From the NCBI GenBank assembly GCA_031286975.1, contig JAITTM010000003.1:1-14234 (forward strand): 14,234 nt of DNA, given 5' to 3'. The stretch is from Coriobacteriales bacterium. GTDB lineage: Bacteria > Actinomycetota > Coriobacteriia > Coriobacteriales > UBA8131. A model generated the notes under the pieces. That model saw only the letters and a list, made by a program, of their open reading frames with translations, was not told the DNA's origin and ran no database searches. Within the stretch, counting starts at the first letter, position 1. Each line of letters begins with the position of its first letter. This document shows, in pieces, positions 7,756 through 14,008 of this stretch. A program made the position numbers and the translations under genes.

Positions 7756-8579
7756 GCAGTGTCCGTGACAGCAGCAGCCTCCCGCTTCCTGACTTCATCT
7801 GCGAAGACGGAACGCGCCTGTCTGTGCGGGTGCGCTTCTCGCCCAAGGCGCGCAGGTGGCGGCTCTCGTTGGGCTTTCAGGGCACGCTTGAGCTGGTGCT
7901 GCCCGAGCGGCAACGGCGGAGGTACAGCCTGAGTGGCGAGGGGATACCCAGTGTGCGAACCGAGCGCGAACTCACTGCCTTTGTCGAGGAGCGCCGCTTA
8001 TGGATACAACGCGCCGCCCGGCGAACTCGCGCCCAGCGCGAGAGTTACGCGGAGAGCAAGACGGCCGGATTGCCCACGCATCTTGACTTTCCGCTGGCGC
8101 GCGAGCTCTGGTTGCTTGAGTACCAGCAAACGGAGTCAGATACCGTCACTGCCCGCGCAAGGGCCTCCACGCAGACCCTCCGTATCTTTGGCGCCGTTGG
8201 CAACGAGCAGCTTTGCTGCCATGCTCTCGTGCGCTTTACCACCCGGCACGCCAAGGAGGTCATCCCGCCCTTTGCCTGGGAGATCGCCCACGAGGTGGGA
8301 GCCAAGCCCCAGAGCATCACAGTCAACAACCGCAAGAGCGCCTGGGGGCTCTGCACCGCGGCGGGAGACATCAAGATCGACCGTCGTGTGCTTTTCTTTC
8401 CGGAGGATATGGCGCGGCAGATAGTACTCCACGAATTAGCGCATCTGCGGCATATGGATCACTCGCAGCGGTTCTATGACGCGCTTTTCTCGTATAATGA
8501 CTCTTCAAAAGAAGCCGAGCACTCCGTGAAGCAGGGAATACGTTTTGTTCCCGCGTGGTTTATCGATGGAGTACGGTAG
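7752..8579 (+). CDS. YgjP-type (DUF45) M48-like zinc metallopeptidase
   Basis: The 275-residue protein carries the YgjP/DUF45 signature: SAWGLCTAAGDIKI (196-209) followed by HELAHLRHMDHSQRFY (227-242). The two His and the Glu of HExxH plus His237 should make a gluzincin-like zinc site. A beta-rich N-terminal region (about 15-85, VRVRFSPKARRWRLSL) is typical. Residues about 52-69 (Arg/Ser/Gly-rich) look like a small extra loop compared with the usual spacing between the LPxR strand and the helix FVEERRLWIQ. The family is widespread and found near restriction or nucleotide-metabolism genes, but its substrate is unknown. I chose GTG 7752 because in-frame starts further up lie inside rlmKL and because it overlaps the stop of the mini-ORF. 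The GTG itself has only a weak G-rich ribosome site. No signal peptide is visible, so it is probably cytosolic. Confidence 0.85.
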   Translation: MSSVRDSSSLPLPDFICEDGTRLSVRVRFSPKARRWRLSLGFQGTLELVLPERQRRRYSLSGEGIPSVRTERELTAFVEERRLWIQRAARRTRAQRESYAESKTAGLPTHLDFPLARELWLLEYQQTESDTVTARARASTQTLRIFGAVGNEQLCCHALVRFTTRHAKEVIPPFAWEIAHEVGAKPQSITVNNRKSAWGLCTAAGDIKIDRRVLFFPEDMARQIVLHELAHLRHMDHSQRFYDALFSYNDSSKEAEHSVKQGIRFVPAWFIDGVR

Positions 8580-8646
8580 CTGCGGGTGCAACATGGTATC
8601 ATCAGGGCACGAGACAGAACAACGTTGGCTTTGTGAGGAGGTTGGG

Positions 8647-9561
8647 ATGGCGCGCTTTTGTGTGGGCGATATAGAGCAGCTGCTGTTTGCGGCGTTTCCT
8701 GCGGCTGACGCCCAGGACGGCGACCGCATCGGTCTGTTGGTGGGCGAGCGCGCCAGCATCGTCACCCGGATCGCCATTGCGCTCGATGCGACGGTGCCCA
8801 CCGTTGAGCAGGCCGCCGCGCTTGGTTGCAACGTGCTGGTGACGCATCATCCGGCCTTCTGGTTTGCGCCCACGAGCTTTCTTTCCGAGCGCTCCTGTGC
8901 CAGCGCTGACGGCGCCACCGTGTATGCCGCGGCGCGCGCAGGTGTGGCGCTCATCAACATGCACACCAATCTGGATTGCGCTCCCTCGGCGGCAGACATG
9001 CTGCTTGCGCCCGTTGGTCTGGAGTATCTAGCCCCGCTGCAACCGAGCAACAAAACGGCATCCGGCGCATTGCCGAGCGACAAGGGTAGCCCATCTCGCA
9101 CCGAGCCGCGCGGTGACGCGGATTCAGAGTCCAGCCAGAGGGCGGCAAGCCCCGTCTGCCCGGTTGTCTCCCTTGGTCAGATCGCTCGTCCTGCAAACGG
9201 GCAGGCGCATATCTCGCTTGAAACCTTGGCTGGCAACTACAAGGCAGCCTTTGGGCAGGTGGCCAAGGTCTGGGGCGACCCGGCGCGCCCGCTCTTCAAG
9301 GTGGCGGTGTGCTCCGGTGGTGCCGGAGAGGTGGTAGCAGAGGTCATCGCCAGCGGCGTCGATTGCTTTGTTACCGGAGAAGTGCGTCATCACGAGGCGC
9401 TGTACCTCATGGATGCCGGCATAACGCTCATCGAACTGGGGCACGACACATCGGAGCTGCCCTATCGCTATAAACTGCAGGAAGCCTTGACCCAGGCAGG
9501 CTTTGCGAACACTGACCTCAGCATCCTTAAACCCACCGCAACCTGGTGGCAACCCCACTAG
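8647..9561 (+). CDS. Nif3-like dinuclear metal centre protein with internal insertion
   Basis: Nif3/YbgI/DUF34 proteins fold into two related halves around a two-metal site; their reaction is unproven, with a GTP cyclohydrolase I type 2 label often applied on weak grounds. Metal ligands visible: His67-His68 (THHPAFWF), His106 and Asp110 (MHTNLD), and His266 with Glu270 (GHDTSE) at the end of the conserved VTGEVRHHEALYLMDAG block (242-258). GDRIGLLVGE (25-34) replaces the usual WDNxGLQVG. Residues about 134-174 (Ser/Pro/Lys/Arg/Asp-rich) form an insertion between the halves. I chose ATG 8647 because GAGGAGG at 8635-8641 lies 5 bases upstream; an earlier ATG at 8545 would overlap the peptidase gene. 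An extended -10-like TGGTATCAT at 8594-8602 could start a transcript here but lacks a clear -35. The zinc-ribbon gene follows after 21 bases. Confidence 0.9.
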   Translation: MARFCVGDIEQLLFAAFPAADAQDGDRIGLLVGERASIVTRIAIALDATVPTVEQAAALGCNVLVTHHPAFWFAPTSFLSERSCASADGATVYAAARAGVALINMHTNLDCAPSAADMLLAPVGLEYLAPLQPSNKTASGALPSDKGSPSRTEPRGDADSESSQRAASPVCPVVSLGQIARPANGQAHISLETLAGNYKAAFGQVAKVWGDPARPLFKVAVCSGGAGEVVAEVIASGVDCFVTGEVRHHEALYLMDAGITLIELGHDTSELPYRYKLQEALTQAGFANTDLSILKPTATWWQPH

Positions 9562-9582
9562 GCGTTAGGAGACCCGCACATC

Positions 9583-10290
9583 ATGGATGAGGCAACGACA
9601 CTCTTAGAACTGCAAGAAGCGGATTTCGCCCTGCTCAAACTTAAGAAGCAGCGCGATGAGCTCCCGCAACGCGCAAAGATCATAGAGCTGCGCACCAAGC
9701 GCGCTGAGGTTCAGGCCAAGGCAAAGCAGGCGGCACAGATGCAGACCGATTGCGAGCGCGCCATAAAGGAGCTGCAGGACGAGGACGCGATGCTCAAGGC
9801 AAAGACCGACGAGGTTCAGCGACAGATCAACGATTCCACGGATTACAAAGAGGTCACGGCACTGACCCACGAGATCGAGGGCTTTATAAAGAAGTCGGAG
9901 AAGCTCGAATTCGAGGCGCTCAAACAGATGGAGCGCGCCGACAAGATCGCAGATGTGGCAGCGCAGGTCTCCGCAGCACTGGGGCGCCTGGAGAAGCAGG
10001 ATCAAGAGCTCGTGCAGGAGTATCAAGCGCAGGGAGCCCTCCTGCAAAAAGCGGCAGCCGTGCAACACGAGCGCCGCCAGAAGCTGGCAGGGGAGTTGCC
10101 CCCCGAGCTGTTGGCGCGGTATGACAAGGCCGTGGCGGCAAAAAACGGTGTGGGAGCCGCCTACCTTGAGGGCAAGCATTGCAGCGGTTGCCGCGTGGAG
10201 TTCACCGACGGGCAACTGGCAAAACTCACCCAGGGCCCTCGCATCGGCGAATGCCCCTATTGCCATCGTCTTCTCGTCGTGGCGAGGTAG
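9583..10290 (+). CDS. Coiled-coil protein with C-terminal C4 zinc ribbon (DUF164/CT398-like)
   Basis: The 235-residue protein is almost all helix: heptad-like Glu/Lys/Gln/Leu-rich sequence covers about 1-170 and should form a long antiparallel coiled coil. It ends in a four-Cys ribbon, Cys200 and Cys203 (KHCSGC) and Cys224 and Cys227 (GECPYC). This order is that of the CT398/FlgZ-like DUF164 family, thought to act as an adaptor for nucleic acid or protein complexes; no reaction is known. The ATG follows AGGAGA (9567-9572). It lies between the Nif3-like gene and the RNase HI gene, the same trio found in Mycobacterium (Rv2230c, Rv2229c, Rv2228c), suggesting a conserved functional link across Actinobacteria. 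RNase HI begins 5 bases after the stop, so the two are surely co-expressed. Confidence 0.88.
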   Translation: MDEATTLLELQEADFALLKLKKQRDELPQRAKIIELRTKRAEVQAKAKQAAQMQTDCERAIKELQDEDAMLKAKTDEVQRQINDSTDYKEVTALTHEIEGFIKKSEKLEFEALKQMERADKIADVAAQVSAALGRLEKQDQELVQEYQAQGALLQKAAAVQHERRQKLAGELPPELLARYDKAVAAKNGVGAAYLEGKHCSGCRVEFTDGQLAKLTQGPRIGECPYCHRLLVVAR

Positions 10291-10295
10291 GGTCT

Positions 10296-11279
10296 ATGGC
10301 TCTCTTTATCAAAAAAGCACTGCTTAATACCGACGGCGGCAGCCGTGGCAATCCTGGCGACAGCGGCATAGGCTTCACCCTGGGTGTCGACGACGGTCGT
10401 GGCATCGAGACCATCTGTCGGGGTGGCTGGTTCATTGGCAGGGCTACCAACAACTGCGCCGAATACAAGGCGCTTATCTGGGGCCTGCAAAACGCCGCAG
10501 CCCTGGGCGTGCGCACGTTGGACATCCATGCGGACAGCGAGTTGATGGTCAAACAGATACAGGGTGCCTACAAGGTCAAAAACGAGGGGATCAAACCCCT
10601 GTTTGCCCAGGCAAAAGGCCTGCTTGGCCGCTTTGAGAGCTACAGTATCCAGCATGTCTACCGCGAGAGGAACTCAGCGGCAGACGAGTTGGCAAATGTC
10701 GCGATGGACAGCAAGGAGCCGGTGGGGGATTACGCCATCGGTTTTGAGACGGGCGAGCTGTTCGCGCCGACTCAAGAGAGCAAGGCGCAAGCCCAAGCGC
10801 CCGCCTGCCGTCCCGCGCAGCCTGCACGGAGCGAGGGTCTTACGCAAACGCAAGAGGGCGAGGCGCGAGGCCAGATCGCCCGGTTTTCTCCCCAAGAAAG
10901 AGGTAGTGGCATGTATCAGTTAACGGTGAAGGATCATTTTGACGCGGCACACGCGCTCGTTGGGTATCCGGGGCAATGCAAGGATCTGCATGGGCATACC
11001 TGGGATATCGAGGTGAGCGTCAGGGGCACGCAGCTTGACTCCGTGGGAATCGTGTACGATTTTAAGGATCTCAAGGAGCTTTTGCATGAGCTGCTGGATG
11101 CGTATGACCACAAGTACCTCAACGAGGTGCCGCCCTTCGATGCTATCAACGCCACGGCGGAGAACCTTGCGCGCGTGCTCTATGACGATCTGGCGGCGCG
11201 TCTGCCTGCCGGAATCGAGCTTGCGGAAGTGAGCGTGTGGGAGTCGCCCATCGCCAAGCTCACGTATACCAGAGCGTAG
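10296..11279 (+). CDS. RNase HI fused in frame to 6-carboxytetrahydropterin synthase (QueD)
   Basis: One uninterrupted frame of 327 residues encodes two enzymes. Residues 1-150 are RNase HI, which cuts RNA in RNA-DNA hybrids; the DEDD site is Asp13 (NTDGGSRGNPG), Glu56 (NNCAEYKAL), Asp80 (HADSEL) and Asp130 (RERNSAADELAN). Residues about 151-205 are a low-complexity Ala/Gln/Pro/Glu linker. Residues 206-327 are a complete QueD, which makes 6-carboxytetrahydropterin for queuosine or other deazapurines: zinc His14, His27 and His29 and nucleophile Cys23 (QueD numbering) in HFDAAH and CKDLHGH, then VYDFKDL, YDHKYLNE, TAENLARVLY and WESPIAKL. ATG 10296 was chosen over an upstream in-frame TTG at 10179, which would overlap the zinc-ribbon gene. 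QueD could also start separately at ATG 10911. No queC, queE or queF is in the window. Related mycobacterial RNase HI carries a different C-terminal enzyme. Confidence 0.85.
   Translation: MALFIKKALLNTDGGSRGNPGDSGIGFTLGVDDGRGIETICRGGWFIGRATNNCAEYKALIWGLQNAAALGVRTLDIHADSELMVKQIQGAYKVKNEGIKPLFAQAKGLLGRFESYSIQHVYRERNSAADELANVAMDSKEPVGDYAIGFETGELFAPTQESKAQAQAPACRPAQPARSEGLTQTQEGEARGQIARFSPQERGSGMYQLTVKDHFDAAHALVGYPGQCKDLHGHTWDIEVSVRGTQLDSVGIVYDFKDLKELLHELLDAYDHKYLNEVPPFDAINATAENLARVLYDDLAARLPAGIELAEVSVWESPIAKLTYTRA
10897..10913 (+). promoter_or_regulatory. Possible internal ribosome binding site and start for free QueD
   Basis: AAAGAGG at 10897-10903 lies 7 bases before the in-frame ATG at 10911, exactly where the QueD domain begins (MYQLTVKDHFDAAH). 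Translation from here would give a free 122-residue QueD, the normal length of the family. The site may be a relic of a once separate gene whose upstream stop was lost, or it may still be used so that both fused and free QueD are made. Confidence 0.5.
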
Positions 11280-11288
11280 GGCGACGAC

Positions 11289-12617
11289 ATGCCCAGCAAA
11301 CAGCCGCAGCCGCAGCAGCCGCAGTCGCCGTCACGGCCGCAGCAGCCGCAGGCGCAGCAGCCGCAGTCGCAGTCACGGCCGCAGCAGCCGCAGGCGCAGC
11401 AGGCGCAGTCGCCGTCACGGCCGCAGCAGCCCACCGTTCTCGTTGGTGTCACCGGCTGCATCGCCACCTATAAGACCTGCGAGATCATCCGCCTGCTGCA
11501 AAAGGCGGGCGCGCGTGTCAAGGTGGTCATGACGCCTATGGGTGCCTCCTTTGTCACGGCCGAGACCTTCAAGGCGCTCACCCGCGAGCCCGTTGCGCTT
11601 GAGCCCATCGACAGCCACAGCGCGCCCATCCACCACATAACGCTTGCCCAGGAGGCCGACGTCTTTCTCATCGCGCCCTGCACGGCAAATACCCTCAACA
11701 AGCTCGCCCACGGCGTGGCCGACAACCTGCTCACCACAACGGCGCTGGCAACCGAGGCACCCCTGTTGCTCGCCCCGGCGATGAACGTGCATATGTGGCG
11801 CGACCCCTGCACGCAGGAATCTCTCGGGCTCCTGCGTGCGCGTGGGGTGCAGATCATCGAGCCAGAGGCGGGCTTGCTGGCCTGCGGCGAGGTGGGCGAA
11901 GGGCGTCTTGCTCCCATCGATCAAATCGCGGAGAAGACCGTGGCGGAATTTGCCCGAGCGCGCGACCTTGCAGGCAAGCGCATCCTGGTGACTGCTGGGG
12001 CCACCAGGGAGCAACTCGACCCCGTGCGCTATCTGAGCAGCCCCTCCAGCGGCATCACCGGCTACGCCATCGCCCAGGAGGCCGCCCGCCGCGGCGCCGA
12101 GGTCACGCTGGTGAGTGGCCCCACCAACCTGCCCGACCCCTTTGGCTGCAGAGTGCAACGCGTTGGGAGCGCGCTTGAGATGTTTGTCGCCGCACAAGGA
12201 GCGTTTGCGGGCGTTGACGCGGCGATATTCTCAGCAGCAGTGGCGGATTTCAGGCCAGAGACTCGCGTTGAGCGCAAGATAAAGAAGGACACCAACCTGG
12301 ATGCCGATGGCAGCTTGACCCTCAAACTGGTGCAGAACCCCGACATCCTGGCAACGCTGGCAGCCGATAAAGGCTCGACCTATGTGGTGGGCTTTGCCGC
12401 GGAGACCAATGACGTGCTGGCCGCCGCACGAAAGAAGCTGGCTACCAAGCACGCCGACCTCATCGTTGCCAATGACGTGTCAAACCCAGCGCTCGGTTTT
12501 GGCAGCACGCACAACAAGGTCTGGTTTGTTACGGCTCAGGGCACAGAGGAGTCCGCCCTTATCAGCAAGACAGCCCTTGCCCGCGTACTCCTGGACAAAG
12601 TAGTAGCAGCGCTCTGA
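11289..12617 (+). CDS. coaBC: Bifunctional CoaBC with Gln/Pro-rich repeat N-terminus
   Basis: Couples 4'-phosphopantothenate to cysteine (CoaB) and decarboxylates the product (CoaC) in coenzyme A synthesis. The CoaC flavoprotein domain starts at about residue 49 (TVLVGVTGCIATYKT) and shows the PAMNVHMW motif (163-170) and the GLLACGEVGEGRLA substrate-recognition clamp with its Cys. CoaB begins at KRILVTAGATRE (230 onward), with the KIKKD catalytic motif at 330-334 and NDVSNPALGFG near the end. Both active sites look intact. The first 48 residues are an unusual extension of Gln, Pro, Ser, Ala and Arg only, encoded by a 42-bp tandem repeat. No start codon exists between the repeat and the CoaC domain, so the extension is translated if ATG 11289 is used; its ribosome site (TAGGG) is weak. 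The gene starts 9 bases after the RNase HI-QueD stop. Confidence 0.93.
   Translation: MPSKQPQPQQPQSPSRPQQPQAQQPQSQSRPQQPQAQQAQSPSRPQQPTVLVGVTGCIATYKTCEIIRLLQKAGARVKVVMTPMGASFVTAETFKALTREPVALEPIDSHSAPIHHITLAQEADVFLIAPCTANTLNKLAHGVADNLLTTTALATEAPLLLAPAMNVHMWRDPCTQESLGLLRARGVQIIEPEAGLLACGEVGEGRLAPIDQIAEKTVAEFARARDLAGKRILVTAGATREQLDPVRYLSSPSSGITGYAIAQEAARRGAEVTLVSGPTNLPDPFGCRVQRVGSALEMFVAAQGAFAGVDAAIFSAAVADFRPETRVERKIKKDTNLDADGSLTLKLVQNPDILATLAADKGSTYVVGFAAETNDVLAAARKKLATKHADLIVANDVSNPALGFGSTHNKVWFVTAQGTEESALISKTALARVLLDKVVAAL
11316..11432 (+). repeat. 42-bp in-frame tandem repeat (2.8 copies) in the 5' end of coaBC
   Basis: Units at 11316-11357 and 11358-11399 differ by few bases; a third partial unit covers 11400-11432. 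Each unit encodes 14 residues of the type QPQSPSRPQQPQAQ. Smaller CAGCCG sub-repeats run through it and extend upstream to 11301. The unit length is a multiple of three, so copy-number change by slippage would lengthen or shorten the protein tail without breaking the frame. Confidence 0.95.
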
Positions 12618-12629
12618 TTGCGCTCTGAC

Positions 12630-12648
12630 CGCATACTGACTTTATGCG
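12630..12648 (+). terminator. Weak hairpin after coaBC
   Basis: CGCATA at 12630-12635 pairs with TATGCG at 12643-12648 around a 7-base loop, 12 bases after the coaBC stop, and ACTTT follows. The stem is short and there is no real U-run, so this is at best a weak or partial terminator. Confidence 0.2.
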
Positions 12649-12684
12649 ACTTTAAGCCTTTATGCTCTTCCCGCCGATAAGCCC

Positions 12685-12713
12685 TTGCCCAAAAGGCCTG
12701 CGACCGTTACCAT
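12685..12713 (+). promoter_or_regulatory. Candidate sigma-70-type promoter for tRNA-Pro
   Basis: TTGCCC at 12685-12690 and TACCAT at 12708-12713 are separated by exactly 17 bases, each matching the consensus at 4 of 6 positions. A start near 12720 would leave a leader of about 40 bases before the tRNA, which is normal for a processed tRNA. The match is moderate, and no other candidate in the 143-bp gap is better. Confidence 0.35.
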
Positions 12714-12759
12714 TAGCACGTGTCATTTGAGCAGCAATCTGGTTGTTCAAGGCAGACGA

Positions 12760-12836
<77 letters not shown>

Positions 12837-12844
12837 CAAAACAG

Positions 12845-12878
12845 CAGGTAGATGGCATGAAAGCTATCTACCTGTTTT
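12845..12878 (+). terminator. Rho-independent terminator of tRNA-Pro
   Basis: CAGGTAGATGGC (12845-12856) pairs with GCTATCTACCTG (12863-12874), 12 pairs including one G-U, around the 6-base loop ATGAAA. TTTT follows at 12875-12878. The AAAA before the stem also makes it bidirectional in appearance. It begins 8 bases after the tRNA CCA end. Confidence 0.85.
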
Positions 12879-12988
12879 CGTGTCAGAGCAAAATCCAAGC
12901 AAATGGATATAGTTTGGGTATAACCTGTTTGGAAGACATTTTCTAAAGCAAATGATGGGCAGTTGCTGCATGATTAAGGGAGGTTGTC

Positions 12989-13639
12989 GTGGAGCTTTTT
13001 GCGGAGAAGGGCGTGTTGCCAGGGGTTGTTCTCGCCTCGGGCTCGCCGCGACGACAGGCGATCCTGCGCGAGCACGGCGTTTGTCCCGTTATCGTGTTGC
13101 CCACCATCGACGAGACCTTGCCCGATGACCTTGCGGAGCCCGCTGTGCCAGATGCCGTCATGGAGCTGGCACAGCGCAAGGCGCGAGATGTTGCCAGCAA
13201 GCTTTTAAGTGGTGAGGTGGGTTGTGATTCTGGCAGCTGTGTGCCCTGGAGGCCTGAGCTGCTGCCAGACTATCTGATCGTGGCGGCTGACACAGTGGTG
13301 TTCAAAGATCGCATCTTAGGCAAACCCGCCAACCGGCATGAGGCCACAGCCATGCTGCAATCACTGCGGGGCACAGCGCATCGGGTCTATACCGGCGTGG
13401 CGTTGCTTAGCTTAAAAACGGGCGCGTGCACAACACTTTATGATGCAACGACAGTGGTCTTCAAGGACTACTCGCAGGCTGCCATCGAGGAGTACATCGC
13501 GCAGGAGCCGCCCTTTGACAAGGCGGGATCCTACGGCATCCAGGGCATGTGGGGCGCACAGGTCGCCCGTATCGAGGGTGACCTTGAGAACGTGATCGGT
13601 CTGCCGTGGCACAAAATCGCCGGTCTTATCCCCAGCTGA
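12989..13639 (+). CDS. maf: Maf-family nucleotide pyrophosphatase
   Basis: Maf proteins hydrolyse non-canonical or modified nucleoside triphosphates (such as dTTP/UTP or m7GTP, by subfamily) and are linked to septum control. Motifs visible in the 216-residue product: LASGSPRR (15-22), DET (41-43), AADTVV (99-104) with the catalytic-type Asp101, GKP (111-113), HRVYTG (131-136) and DKAGSYGIQG (177-186). The subfamily cannot be fixed with confidence from sequence alone. A stretch at about 74-92 (GEVGCDSGSCVPWRPELL) is an extra loop before ADTVV compared with the shortest Maf proteins. The start is GTG with a strong AAGGGAGG (12976-12983) 5 bases upstream. The gap 12879-12988 is AT-rich and has a TATAAC at 12919-12924 that could be a -10, without a good -35. 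The gene ends tail to tail with the LuxR remnant, 2 bases away. Confidence 0.93.
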   Translation: MELFAEKGVLPGVVLASGSPRRQAILREHGVCPVIVLPTIDETLPDDLAEPAVPDAVMELAQRKARDVASKLLSGEVGCDSGSCVPWRPELLPDYLIVAADTVVFKDRILGKPANRHEATAMLQSLRGTAHRVYTGVALLSLKTGACTTLYDATTVVFKDYSQAAIEEYIAQEPPFDKAGSYGIQGMWGAQVARIEGDLENVIGLPWHKIAGLIPS

Positions 13640-13641
13640 GC

Positions 13642-13938
13642 TTAAGGGCTCTCCCGTTTGTCGACCAGATTAATCAGCTGCTGTTGTGAGTTCACATTGA
13701 GTTTTCTATAGATGCGCGAGATTTGCGTCTTTATCGTGTGCAGGGATATGACCAGCGTCTTGCTGATGAATTCGGCCTTTCTGCCTTTGGCGAGGAAGCA
13801 AAAGACATCATCCTCGTGTGGTGAGAGGGTGTATTCACTGTTCGTCCGCTGCAGCTTTCTGCAAGGTATATTGAGGAACAGGGCTACGAGTTTCGTGACA
13901 AAAGCTAAGCTGCCGAGTACCGATAAGTTTGTATTCTG
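13642..13938 (-). pseudogene. C-terminal fragment of a LuxR-type regulator, 5' end missing
   Basis: The minus strand is open for 98 codons and encodes a clear LuxR/GerE HTH: YTLSPHEDDVFCFLAKGR (turn and first helices), EFISKTLVISLHTIKTQISR (recognition helix with the typical S-xxTIKT pattern) and IYRKLNVNSQQQLINLV (dimer helix), ending at TAA (13642-13644). Before it, VLGSLAFVTKLVALFLNIP is hydrophobic and could be the end of a membrane segment, as in the multi-pass membrane LuxR regulators of Coriobacteriia. There is no ATG, GTG or TTG in the segment before the HTH, and a stop (13939-13941) closes the frame exactly where AT-rich DNA begins. I infer that insertion of the DNA to the right cut off the N-terminal part. 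A short free HTH protein cannot be excluded, but it has no visible start. Confidence 0.75.
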
Positions 13939-13947
13939 TTAGAGTTT

Positions 13948-13988
13948 GTTAGTGGTAACCCTTGCCTATAGCAAAGGTTACCACTAAC
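13948..13988. repeat. 18-bp imperfect inverted repeat upstream of the MerR-HTH gene
   Basis: GTTAGTGGTAACCCTTGC (13948-13965) and GCAAAGGTTACCACTAAC (13971-13988) are reverse complements apart from one mismatch, with a 5-base spacer CTATA. The repeat lies between the truncated LuxR fragment and the ribosome site of the next gene. No T-run follows the stem, so it is not a standard terminator for rightward transcription. TTGCCT (13962-13967) and TAACAT (13985-13990), 17 bases apart, form a weak promoter inside it, which would fit an autoregulatory operator, though transcription from there would start almost on the ribosome site. It may instead mark an element end. Confidence 0.8.
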
Positions 13989-14008
13989 ATCTCATCAGGA
14001 GGCAGTAA

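Noticed and set aside
8545..8646. Longer N-terminus for the Nif3-like protein from ATG 8545
   Set aside because: It would overlap the metallopeptidase end, and GAGGAGG at 8635-8641 clearly serves ATG 8647.
10179..10295. Longer N-terminus for RNase HI from TTG 10179
   Set aside because: It overlaps the zinc-ribbon coding sequence in another frame; RNase HI starts normally at ATG 10296.
11301..11432. CRISPR-like repeats in coaBC
   Set aside because: The units are directly tandem, without unique spacers, and code in frame; this is a protein-coding minisatellite.
13712..13942. 76-codon plus-strand open frame
   Set aside because: Antisense to the clear LuxR HTH; no ribosome site or domain.
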